Positions 16,306 through 23,758 of a stretch of DNA of 33,618 bases are shown here, one piece after another. Below the pieces are notes generated by a model. The model worked only from the letters and a program-made list of their open reading frames with translations. It ran no database searches and had not been told where the DNA came from. Position 1 is the first letter of the stretch. Every line of letters begins with the position of its first letter. Made by a program: the position numbers and the translations under genes. The DNA comes from Gemmatimonadota bacterium (lineage in GTDB: Bacteria > Gemmatimonadota > Gemmatimonadetes > Gemmatimonadales > Gemmatimonadaceae). The stretch lies in the NCBI GenBank assembly GCA_027622655.1, contig JAQBYI010000034.1:1-33618 (forward strand), written 5' to 3'.

Positions 16306-17301
16306 TCAGGCGTCGAGCAGTGCGCGGACGAGTCGAACGTAGTGACCGACCGCGGCGCGCAACTCGGCCGTATCGACGTACTCGTCCGGTGTGTGAGCGA
16401 CCGTGATTGACCCCGGGCCGAACAGCAGGGGCGTACCCCAGTTCGTGAGGAGCGGAACGTCGGTCGTATACGCGAACGGTTTGGACGGGAAGCCCGGGAC
16501 GTCGCGGAATCGTTGAGCCGGTGTGTATGACGGATACGAGACCTGAGCGCGACCGGCGACCCACTGCTCGATCGCTTTCTTGACGGGCTCGGGCTCGCCA
16601 ACGACGCGAACCATCAACTCAGCCTCGCACGCGCCGGGAACAATGTTGGCTCCGGTGCCACCGGCGATCGTGCCAATGTTGACCGTCGAGGGGCCCAGGA
16701 CCGGGTCGGAAGGAAGGACCAACGTGTCCAACTCGAGTAACATCCGCATCATCGGCGTGATAGCCGACGCCCCTAGTTCGGCGTACGCCGAATGCGCTTC
16801 GCGGCCGGCAGTGAGCAACGAAACGCGGAGCGCACCTTTGCAACCCGACGCGAGCATGCTCTCCGTGGGTTCCCCGTTGATGAGAAACCGGCTGGTCGCG
16901 GGAAGCTGGTTCGCCATCCGCGCGCCGTCCGATCCACGCTCTTCGCCAACGACGAAGAGCAGGTCCACACGCTCCTCGCCCTCGGCAACGAGCTGTTCCG
17001 CGGCCGCCATCATCGCCGCCGCGATTCCCTTGGCGTCGCACGCGCCGCGACCGTAGAGTCGATCGCCTTCGGCACGCACAGGAATGAAAGGCGGCACCGT
17101 ATCGAGGTGCGTGCTGAGCGTGACCCCTCCACCCTTTCGCGACGCCCAGACGTTACCGCGCCCCGGCGTGACCTCCTGTACGGTGACGTTCCAGCCACGA
17201 GCAACGAGCCATAGTGCGACGAATTCGACGACACGCGTTTCATCCTTCGTGACAGAAGGAATCGCGACGAGTTCGGCGGCGAGTGCGAGTGCGTCAATCA
17301 T
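16306..17301 (-). CDS. dapE: M20-family amidohydrolase, probable succinyl-diaminopimelate desuccinylase
   Basis: A 331-residue metallohydrolase of the ArgE/DapE/LysK group. Metal ligands expected for two zinc ions are visible: His65 and Asp67 in THLDTVPP, Asp89 in GRGACDAKG, and Glu120-Glu121 in VVGEERGSDG. A dimerisation (lid) domain is inserted in the middle, with GREAHSAY. The protein is about 40 residues shorter than E. coli DapE, so an ArgE- or LysK-like role is possible. The operon (asd, lysC, dapB, dapA, dapD) makes succinyl-diaminopimelate desuccinylation the best guess. The frame runs upstream through tRNA-Leu; the ATG at 17301 lies 19 nt past the tRNA and is chosen. No Shine-Dalgarno is seen. 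Confidence 0.8.
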   Translation of the reverse strand: MIDALALAAELVAIPSVTKDETRVVEFVALWLVARGWNVTVQEVTPGRGNVWASRKGGGVTLSTHLDTVPPFIPVRAEGDRLYGRGACDAKGIAAAMMAAAEQLVAEGEERVDLLFVVGEERGSDGARMANQLPATSRFLINGEPTESMLASGCKGALRVSLLTAGREAHSAYAELGASAITPMMRMLLELDTLVLPSDPVLGPSTVNIGTIAGGTGANIVPGACEAELMVRVVGEPEPVKKAIEQWVAGRAQVSYPSYTPAQRFRDVPGFPSKPFAYTTDVPLLTNWGTPLLFGPGSITVAHTPDEYVDTAELRAAVGHYVRLVRALLDA

Positions 17302-17320
17302 GCATGGGTCCGGAAAGGCA

Positions 17321-17406
17321 TGCCGGGGCTGGGAATCGAACCCAGATGGGCTTTCGCCCAAGGGATTTTAAGTCCCTCGCGTCTAACCAAGTTTCGCCAC
17401 CCCGGC
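17321..17406 (-). tRNA. tRNA-Leu (UAA anticodon)
   Basis: An 86-nt class II tRNA on the minus strand. The acceptor stem GCCGGGG/CCCCGGC closes fully, the D arm contains GGTTAGACGC, and the anticodon stem AGGGA/TCCCT holds loop CTTAAAA with anticodon TAA. A long variable arm (TTGGGCGAAAGCCCA) and a T arm with GGTTCGATTCC follow. The discriminator is A; CCA is not encoded. It lies 54 nt after tRNA-Gly and 19 nt before the DapE-like start. Confidence 0.97.
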
Positions 17407-17460
17407 GATGGATGGCCCGACGATCTGTGAACTGACGAGGGCGATGTGCGTGTGTGGCGA

Positions 17461-17533
17461 AGCGGGAAACGGGACTCGAACCCGCGACCCCAACCTTGGC
17501 AAGGTTGTGCTCTACCAACTGAGCTATTCCCGC
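17461..17533 (-). tRNA. tRNA-Gly (GCC anticodon)
   Basis: A 73-nt tRNA on the minus strand. The acceptor stem GCGGGAA/TTCCCGC is perfect, the D arm contains AGCTCAGTTGGTAGAGC, and the anticodon stem CAACC/GGTTG holds loop TTGCCAA with anticodon GCC. The T arm is GCGGGTTCGAGTCCCGT. The discriminator is T, usual for glycine; CCA is not encoded. It is the first gene of the tRNA-dap-aroA-cmk series. Confidence 0.97.
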
Positions 17534-17543
17534 AGTGGGCCGG

Positions 17544-17572
17544 AAGTTACCCGACGCGAGAAGGGCGAACAA
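17544..17572 (-). promoter_or_regulatory. Candidate promoter of the tRNA-Gly / tRNA-Leu / dap operon
   Basis: On the minus strand TTGTTC (17572-17567) and TAACTT (17549-17544) lie 17 nt apart. The -10 ends 10 nt before the mature tRNA-Gly 5' end, a usual geometry for a tRNA promoter. Each hexamer matches the consensus at only about half its positions. Confidence 0.35.
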
Positions 17573-17618
17573 GGAAGCCGTGTAGCGGAGCCGTCAGTTC
17601 AGTAACCGCGGGCGTGCT

Positions 17619-19388
17619 CTATGGACGAACTCCGAACGCATGCACGGCGTACCACGCGACGTAAGCCACCAGGCCAGAGAGCGCGGCGTCGCCACCGCCG
17701 CCGGTGGCGACACCTGCTTCGTCAACAAACTCTGCCGCGAACCCACGATCGAGCGGCGCCCTACGCAGCCATTCCAAAACTGACCCAGAGTCCGGTCCCA
17801 TGAGGCGCGCGAGTTGCTGCTCCAGACGAGGCGAGTCGCCGACGGCCTTTGCCGTTCGACGAAATACCGAATCAGTACGGTCAACGGCCTCCAACAGTGG
17901 CAGCCAGAGAGTCGATGCCGCAGCGTCGTCCTCTCGAATCGTGCGACCGCCCGGTTCGGCGGACGATGCAAACAGTGCCTTGCTCGAATCGCCGACCGAG
18001 AAGTGACGACGAATCGCGGCCCTCACGGCTTCGGGATCCTGCAGCGCCTTGGCCTCGGCTTCATCGAGCGTGCGCTTCAGGCAGTCGAGTGCGAACGCAA
18101 CGGCAGCGTTCGCATGAATCGAAAAGAGTTCCGATGGTTCGCCGCCAAGCCCAACGTCGGCGTGATACAGCGGATGGTGTTCGTCCCTGCGGTCGCTCAG
18201 GTCTTCCGCCGAGAGATAAAGCGTGTCCGCGAGGACCGGCTCCTCCACGATCTGGTCATCCCCGGAGTCGCGGATATAGCGGTCTGCGGCAATGGCGTAC
18301 GCGGACGCGCCTTCGAGGGTAAAGCCCGGCGAAAAGAGGGTACCGTCGAAGTAGTTAATGCCCCGCCCCGGCGCGTACCCATGCACTTCGCAGATTCGGA
18401 GTATCAACTCGCGCGCGAGCGCCGGGTCAGCCAGTTGCACCGCCGGCACTGTCCACATCAACGCTTCCCAGTCGCGAATCGTAACGCCACGCGACGACCA
18501 AGGCGCTCGACTGCGCACGACGTAGAAATGGGCATCGTCGAGCGCGCGCCCGACGGAGTAGAAATAGGCGAACATCAAATGCCGGTTGATCACGCCGTCG
18601 ATGGAATCGAAGCCGGACGTCTGCTCAAGACTCCGAAGCGCGTCTCGCGTGCCCTGCAGCAGCGCCTTCCATCCCCGCTGCTTCAGTACTCCGACGGTCG
18701 CGAGGGCGCCGTCGCGCTCTGGCCCCGCCCCGATGAAGAACGCCGCCTCGGCCCGTTGACCCGCGGGAACCAGCACCTGACGGTGGATTGCGTAGTGGGA
18801 GTCGGTAACTGCGACGGTTGCGCCATCGTCGCCAGCGATGGCCAGTGCGGCAAAGCCCGGCGTGTCGCCTCCGTCGAGAACGACGTGGCCGCCGCTGGTC
18901 TCGGTTGCGCGATGCTCGGCCTGAATCGGCCGCGGCGTGCGCACACGAAGTTGCCGATGGCCCAACGTCCCTTCGAGGCCAAAGATTACGTCCGCCGGTG
19001 CAGATCCCCGGTTTTCGACTGATAGAGCGTAAACCGCTCCGGGCACGTCAACGTCGCGGCCAAACGGAGCAAACAACGTTCCTCGTACCACGATGTCTCC
19101 GGCCGTGGCGGTGAACGTCGGAATCCAATGATGGCCGCGCTCCCACGCTATTCCCTGCCGCGCAAGCTCAAGAGGCGCTCCGTTCACGTGCAATACTGGT
19201 CGTGCGAGCGGTGCTCCTGTGCCCTCGAGAAAGTCAGCCGATCCGGCGAACTCGACGGCAGCCCGCGCACCGCGGTGGAGCAACCCTACGGCGTGAACTG
19301 CGCCGTCCACCGGATGCACGCATGGCAGCGCAAGCCAGTGATTGCCGGTAACCTGCCACGGCACACTTCCGATTTCGTTTTGTGTCAC
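17619..19388 (-). CDS. Glycoside-hydrolase-like protein with a probable (alpha/alpha)6 barrel
   Basis: A 589-residue protein with no signal peptide or membrane segment. The first roughly 240 residues look like a beta-sandwich domain (repeated short strands, e.g. VYALSVENRGSAPADVIFGLEG). The rest is helical and Trp/Asp rich, with TIRDWEALMWTVPAVQLAD and GRGINYFDGTLFSPGFTLEG. This layout resembles six-hairpin glycosidases, such as glycogen-debranching, GH63 and trehalase-like proteins. The substrate is unknown, and catalytic residues cannot be assigned with certainty; a non-catalytic or oligosaccharide-processing role is possible. The start is the GTG at 19388, close to the divergent outer-membrane protein gene. 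The stop lies 85 nt before tRNA-Gly. Confidence 0.65.
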   Translation of the reverse strand: MTQNEIGSVPWQVTGNHWLALPCVHPVDGAVHAVGLLHRGARAAVEFAGSADFLEGTGAPLARPVLHVNGAPLELARQGIAWERGHHWIPTFTATAGDIVVRGTLFAPFGRDVDVPGAVYALSVENRGSAPADVIFGLEGTLGHRQLRVRTPRPIQAEHRATETSGGHVVLDGGDTPGFAALAIAGDDGATVAVTDSHYAIHRQVLVPAGQRAEAAFFIGAGPERDGALATVGVLKQRGWKALLQGTRDALRSLEQTSGFDSIDGVINRHLMFAYFYSVGRALDDAHFYVVRSRAPWSSRGVTIRDWEALMWTVPAVQLADPALARELILRICEVHGYAPGRGINYFDGTLFSPGFTLEGASAYAIAADRYIRDSGDDQIVEEPVLADTLYLSAEDLSDRRDEHHPLYHADVGLGGEPSELFSIHANAAVAFALDCLKRTLDEAEAKALQDPEAVRAAIRRHFSVGDSSKALFASSAEPGGRTIREDDAAASTLWLPLLEAVDRTDSVFRRTAKAVGDSPRLEQQLARLMGPDSGSVLEWLRRAPLDRGFAAEFVDEAGVATGGGGDAALSGLVAYVAWYAVHAFGVRP

Positions 19389-19417
19389 CGCTTAGGATCC
19401 CCGTTATCTTGGCGCGG

Positions 19418-19430
19418 GTACGAAACGTAC
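19418..19430. promoter_or_regulatory. Palindrome in the divergent promoter region
   Basis: GTACGAAACGTAC is a perfect inverted repeat with 5-bp arms around AAA. It sits midway in the 83-nt gap between the GTG of the glycosidase-like gene (19388, minus) and the ATG of the outer-membrane protein gene (19472, plus). It could be an operator shared by both genes. No recognisable regulator gene is adjacent, so the role is speculative. Confidence 0.3.
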
Positions 19431-19471
19431 TCTGGAAACACGCCAATCGCCCTTTTATCCCTACCGCCACG

Positions 19472-21178
19472 ATGATCGCCTTCCGCGCCCAAGTCACGAA
19501 CCGAGCAGCGGCGTTCGTCGTGTTCGCGTTCGCTGCACTCGGGGCAGTCGCGCCTGCCGGCACCGCCCGCGCGCAGGGCCCGCGTGGTGCGGGCCCGGAC
19601 GCGAGAACGCCGGCTGCCGGCACGCTTCGCGCCGGCTTTGGAGCGACGTGGACTCGGAATGCCGAGCGGTATGAGGACGGAATCGTCCGCGAGCTGGGCG
19701 CTCGCTTTTCGTTCGCCGCGGTCGGCGCCGATGTCGTGCGGTCACTCGGTCCGGTCGAGGAAGCAACGCGTGTCGCCGCCGGGTCGCCGACATTTCTTGC
19801 ATCGCTCGGCAGCCTGGCAACGCAGGCACGATCGCGGTTCGAATCCACGCCAATCAGTGCCGAATACGGGATTACGAATCGCTTTGCCGTCGGGGTGATC
19901 GTTCCGTTCGCCACCAGCATCTCACGCGTGGACGTCGTTGCGAACGGAGTTGACGGCAGCGCCACGCTCGGGCTGAACCCCGCGCTCGTTTCGACCTCGA
20001 TTGTTGACGCGAACGGGCTGTTGCTGACCCAAATGGACGCCGCGGCGACCTTCCTGTCACAGAGAATCACGACGTGTGGCGCTGCTCCCGGAACGCCGGG
20101 TTGCGGAGCCATCGTGGCCTCCACGGCCTCAGCCCAGGCCCTGCTGACAGAGTCCGGTGCGTTCACCGCCGCCTTGGCCGCTCTCTACGGAGGCAGGGCT
20201 GGTTCGACCGGGGCGCTGTTCGTCCCGCTCGCGGGGAGCGCGGCGCAGGCAGCAATCGCGGCGCGGCTCACGGCAATGAAGGCACAGTTCGGTGCGTTCG
20301 GAGCCCCGGCGATCGTGGCCGGTGCTCCGGTCGGAGCGCCGGCGCCGCTCACGGGCGCGGAATTCCAGCGCGTGATTGCTGATTCGACATACGGGATCAT
20401 CGCCGCACCGCTGGCTTCCGTGGTTCGCCGCGGCGTCGGTGACGTCGATTTCAGCGCGCAGTACACGTGGCACGACTCGTATGCGCCGCCGCGCGCGGAC
20501 GCTGGGTTCGTGGATCGACTATGGTGGCGCAGCGCGCTGATTGGCGTCTTTCGGCTCGGCTCAGGTGCAGCTGCCGAAGCGGACGACCTGATACCGGTTG
20601 CCATCGGACAACACCAGAATGACATCGAGCTTCGGTCAATAACGGACGTTGGGCTCGGTGTGCACTTTTCGATCACCACCGCACTGCGCTACACGCGGCA
20701 GAACGCCACCGAGTTGTCCGTGCGCGTTCCAGCGATGCCTCAAGACGCGTTTCCGGAGGCGTTTCGGACAGTTACGGCTGCGCTCGATCTGGGCGATGAA
20801 CTCGCGCTGGAGCTCTTTCCCCGATGGTCGTTGAGTGAAGCGATGAGCGTGGCCGCGTACTACGGCTTCCGCCGAAAAGCCGAGGACTCGTGGTCCGGAA
20901 CGGCGACAGCGATCGGTCCGGACGGTGGTTCGGTGAGTCTCGACGCCGGCGTACTCAGTGCCGAAACGGGCGAACGCGAGCATCGTTTCGGGACGAGCAT
21001 AGCATACTCAACGTTGTCAGCATGGGAGCGAGGAGGCGCGCGCTGGCCTCTCGAGATTTCGTTCTCTCACTTCCAGACGTCGGCCGGCACAGGTGGCTAC
21101 GTACCCAAGGTCACCCACGACGCCGTGCAGATCCGGTGGTACTGGAGCCCTTTCGGCGGCGGCCCGCGCCGCCAGTAG
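19472..21178 (+). CDS. Secreted protein with predicted outer-membrane beta-barrel
   Basis: A 568-residue protein I cannot assign to a named family. The first 34 residues are a signal peptide (MIAFRAQVTNR, an Ala/Val/Phe core, then TARA before Gln35), so it is exported. The second half alternates polar and hydrophobic residues in short strands, for example SITDVGLGVHFSITTALRY, and the last strand AVQIRWYWSPF is the kind of aromatic C-terminal strand seen in barrels. An Ala/Gly-rich, low-complexity middle (about 200-310) may be a long loop. The frame opens at 19382, but the ATG at 19472 gives the signal peptide. It is the only long plus-strand gene here, and its end overlaps recN by 68 bp. Porin or transport function is a guess. 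Confidence 0.75.
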   Translation: MIAFRAQVTNRAAAFVVFAFAALGAVAPAGTARAQGPRGAGPDARTPAAGTLRAGFGATWTRNAERYEDGIVRELGARFSFAAVGADVVRSLGPVEEATRVAAGSPTFLASLGSLATQARSRFESTPISAEYGITNRFAVGVIVPFATSISRVDVVANGVDGSATLGLNPALVSTSIVDANGLLLTQMDAAATFLSQRITTCGAAPGTPGCGAIVASTASAQALLTESGAFTAALAALYGGRAGSTGALFVPLAGSAAQAAIAARLTAMKAQFGAFGAPAIVAGAPVGAPAPLTGAEFQRVIADSTYGIIAAPLASVVRRGVGDVDFSAQYTWHDSYAPPRADAGFVDRLWWRSALIGVFRLGSGAAAEADDLIPVAIGQHQNDIELRSITDVGLGVHFSITTALRYTRQNATELSVRVPAMPQDAFPEAFRTVTAALDLGDELALELFPRWSLSEAMSVAAYYGFRRKAEDSWSGTATAIGPDGGSVSLDAGVLSAETGEREHRFGTSIAYSTLSAWERGGARWPLEISFSHFQTSAGTGGYVPKVTHDAVQIRWYWSPFGGGPRRQ

Positions 21179-22880
21179 ATTCGACGGCGGCGGTCTCGGC
21201 TTCGCCCAGCGGCACGGCGGAGCCGCCGGCAAGCAACTCGCTCGCGTGCGCGCGACTGACCTCGCTCGACGGATCCCCGCCGAGCATTCGGGCAAGCTCT
21301 TCTATTCGCGCATCGCCCTCAACGACTGCGATGTCGGCCGACGTCACACCGCCGCGGGCGCCCTTCCGCACCACGACATGATGCGCCGCACGCGATGCGA
21401 TCTGAGCGAGATGCGTGATGGCGAACACCTGGTGCCGCTCGCCCACGCGCCGCATCGCATCGCCAACCATCAGTGCAACAGCGCCACCGATTCCTGCGTC
21501 GACTTCGTCGAAGATCAGCGTTGGTACGCGATCAACACCTGCGAGAATCGTCTTGAGCGCCAGCATGACGCGGGCCAACTCACCGCCAGAGGCAATGCGT
21601 GCAATGGGCCGTTCATCGTGACCGACATTGAGCGCCACACGGTATTCAATGTCTTCCGCGCCAGACGCACCGACCGCATCGCGCGGGCGCAGCGAAACAC
21701 TGAATCGCCCGTCCGGCATACCCAGTTCCGGCAGGAGTCGCTCGACAGCCTTGGCCAGGCGGGCCCCGCCAACCCGGCGTTTCTCGGTGAGCTTCGCGGC
21801 GCCAGCCTCGAGTTCTGAGTCGGCCGCAGCGAGCGCGGACTCGAGCGCGGCAACGTCGAAGGCAGCGCTGTCGAGCGCGTCGAGTTCCGTCCTGGCCGCG
21901 CGTCCAGCCTCAACGGCTTTTGCGACCGACCCACCGTGCTTCGCCGACAGTCGGTAAATCAGTTCGCGTCGCTGCTCGACGCTCGCAAGTCGCGCGGGAT
22001 CGTGCTCGATCGTTCCTGCGTAGGCCGCAACCTCGCGTGCCAGTTCGTCGACGGCGTAGAAAGCCGCGTCATACAGTCCCTGCAATCGCTCCGTGGCGGA
22101 ATCAATGCGCTGGAGCGCACCAAGCGCCCGCTGCAGGTGGCCCAGCCTCGGGCTTATCGTGTCGTCGCCATCGTCGAGTGCAGCACCAACCTCGCGGGTC
22201 AGGGCCGTCAACTCTTCCGCATGCGTCAGCCGCGCGGCCTCACTCGCCAGCACATCTTCTTCGCCGGGCCGCAACGCCGCGTTCTCAACCTCGTCGGCGA
22301 CGTGCCCCAGGTAGTCGGCCCGCCGCTGCGCGTCGTCGCGACGGGCGATTCTCCGCTCCAGCGCCGCTCGCGACTCCTGTGTCGCCGCATGAAGCTCCGC
22401 GACGTTCGAAGCCGCGTCAGCGGCAAGCGCAAATTGGTCGAGCATTTCGCGCTGCGATGTTTCATCAAGCAACGACTGCGCATCGTGCTGACCATGGATA
22501 TTCACGAGCAGTCGGCCGATAGACGCGAGCACACCCGCCGTCACCGGCGTGCCGTTGACCCATGCGCGCGTGCGCCCGGAGGCCGCGACCTCTCGCTTGA
22601 GGACTACGATGCCACCCTCCGCCTCGATGCCGTGCGCGTCGAGCGCACGCAAGACGTCAGCGCTGTCGTCGATGTGGAACTCCCCCTCGACGGTCGCCTT
22701 GTCCGACCCGGTACGGACGTCGTCGGAGGAGGCGCGCTCGCCCACCAATAGCCCCAGCGCGCCGACGATGATCGACTTGCCGGCGCCCGTTTCACCGCTG
22801 AGCACATTGAGTCCGGGCGCGAGCGGCAGCGCCACGGACTCAATGATGGCAACGTTCTTGATGCGAAGTTGGGCGAGCAC
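21111..22880 (-). CDS. recN: DNA repair protein RecN
   Basis: A 589-residue SMC-like ATPase that acts on DNA double-strand breaks. The Walker A motif GETGAGKS is at residues 29-36. A long coiled-coil region follows, rich in Ala, Glu and Arg heptads. The ABC signature IASGGELARVMLALK and Walker B TLIFDEVDAGIGG are near the C-terminus. The start GTG at 22880 has the best Shine-Dalgarno of the window (AAGGAG, 6 nt spacing), so the open frame up to 22928 is not used. The last roughly 35 residues are a Gly/Ser/Arg-rich tail beyond the usual RecN end, and they overlap the convergent outer-membrane gene. It is the last gene of the rny-recN operon. Confidence 0.93.
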   Translation of the reverse strand: MLAQLRIKNVAIIESVALPLAPGLNVLSGETGAGKSIIVGALGLLVGERASSDDVRTGSDKATVEGEFHIDDSADVLRALDAHGIEAEGGIVVLKREVAASGRTRAWVNGTPVTAGVLASIGRLLVNIHGQHDAQSLLDETSQREMLDQFALAADAASNVAELHAATQESRAALERRIARRDDAQRRADYLGHVADEVENAALRPGEEDVLASEAARLTHAEELTALTREVGAALDDGDDTISPRLGHLQRALGALQRIDSATERLQGLYDAAFYAVDELAREVAAYAGTIEHDPARLASVEQRRELIYRLSAKHGGSVAKAVEAGRAARTELDALDSAAFDVAALESALAAADSELEAGAAKLTEKRRVGGARLAKAVERLLPELGMPDGRFSVSLRPRDAVGASGAEDIEYRVALNVGHDERPIARIASGGELARVMLALKTILAGVDRVPTLIFDEVDAGIGGAVALMVGDAMRRVGERHQVFAITHLAQIASRAAHHVVVRKGARGGVTSADIAVVEGDARIEELARMLGGDPSSEVSRAHASELLAGGSAVPLGEAETAAVESTGGAGRRRKGSSTTGSARRRG

Positions 22881-22886
22881 TTGCGG

Positions 22887-22892
22887 CTCCTT
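22887..22892 (-). promoter_or_regulatory. Shine-Dalgarno deciding the recN start
   Basis: AAGGAG on the minus strand, 6 nt before the GTG at 22880. It supports this GTG over the longer open frame, which would begin inside nadK. Most other genes here lack so clear a site and rely on overlap with the preceding stop. Confidence 0.75.
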
Positions 22893-22897
22893 CGGTT

Positions 22898-23758
22898 CTA
22901 CGCGTCGCGGTCCGCCAGCCCACCCCATCCAAGCTTGCGCCGGACGCGACCGATGAAACTGGTGCCGTGAAAACGCACGATGCGCACTGGGTGCTCCGCG
23001 CGGCGTACAGTCACCGCGTGTCCACCCGACAAAGTCGCGCCGACCTGGCCATCGACCGTCACCAAAACTTCATCCGGCGCATCTTCCGGTTGCAGCGTGA
23101 CCACCGACGCCGGGTTCAGCACGAGCGGCCGAATGGCGAGCGTGTGTGCCGCGATCGGCGTGATGGTCAACGACTGAACGCCCGGCTCGACGATCGGTCC
23201 GCCGGCCGACATGGAGTACGCGGTCGTGCCGGTCGGCGTGGAAATCACTATGCCGTCGGCAGCGAGCACGCCGAGCGCCTCGCCATTGACGGAGAGGCGG
23301 AGCCGAAGCACGCGCGCGAATCCGCCTTTGTGCACGACCACGTCATTCACCGCGCGCATTCTTGGGCTCTGCGGGCCGCCGATCGGGCCAGTGGTGGCTT
23401 CGAGGGCCATGCGGACGTCGGAGGAGAAATTGCCCTTGGCGAGTTTCGGCAACATCCGCGGAAACTCGCGAACGGACGAACTCGCCAGATATCCCAGTTT
23501 CCCGAGGTTCACCCCAAGAATTGGCACATCGGCGCCGTCGAGGAATCGCGCGCAGCGCAGCAGCGTTCCGTCGCCACCCAGCGAAATAATCGCGTCAAGG
23601 TCCCCCGGCGCGGACACTGCGGATGCGCCCGGCGCCATCGCCAAGAGGTCGCTCTCTACGAACACCTCGAGTTTTAGTCGCGGCGCCTCGCGCACGATCA
23701 TGGCGACTATGTCCGGCAGCCCGTCGTACTCCGTGTGCCCGAATACGCCAACTCGCAT
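22898..23758 (-). CDS. nadK: NAD kinase
   Basis: A 286-residue kinase that phosphorylates NAD to NADP. The diagnostic GGDGT is at residues 61-65 in IISLGGDGTLLRCARFL. NDVVVHKGG (the NE/D motif) and TPTGTTAYSMSAGGPIV follow in the usual spacing. The frame is open to 23830, but the ATG at 23758 shares one base with the dxs stop (TGATG) and gives the natural N-terminus (MRVGVFGHTEYDG). It is followed by recN after 17 nt, the common nadK-recN pairing. Confidence 0.94.
   Translation of the reverse strand: MRVGVFGHTEYDGLPDIVAMIVREAPRLKLEVFVESDLLAMAPGASAVSAPGDLDAIISLGGDGTLLRCARFLDGADVPILGVNLGKLGYLASSSVREFPRMLPKLAKGNFSSDVRMALEATTGPIGGPQSPRMRAVNDVVVHKGGFARVLRLRLSVNGEALGVLAADGIVISTPTGTTAYSMSAGGPIVEPGVQSLTITPIAAHTLAIRPLVLNPASVVTLQPEDAPDEVLVTVDGQVGATLSGGHAVTVRRAEHPVRIVRFHGTSFIGRVRRKLGWGGLADRDA

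Noticed and set aside
16304-16564. An 87-residue N-terminal extension of aspartate-semialdehyde dehydrogenase
   Set aside because: It lies wholly inside the DapE-like gene; the nucleotide-binding fold begins directly after the ATG at 16303.
17302-17361. A DapE-like protein start inside tRNA-Leu
   Set aside because: The frame is open through the tRNA, but the metallohydrolase homology starts at MIDALALAAEL (17301) and the tRNA fold is complete.
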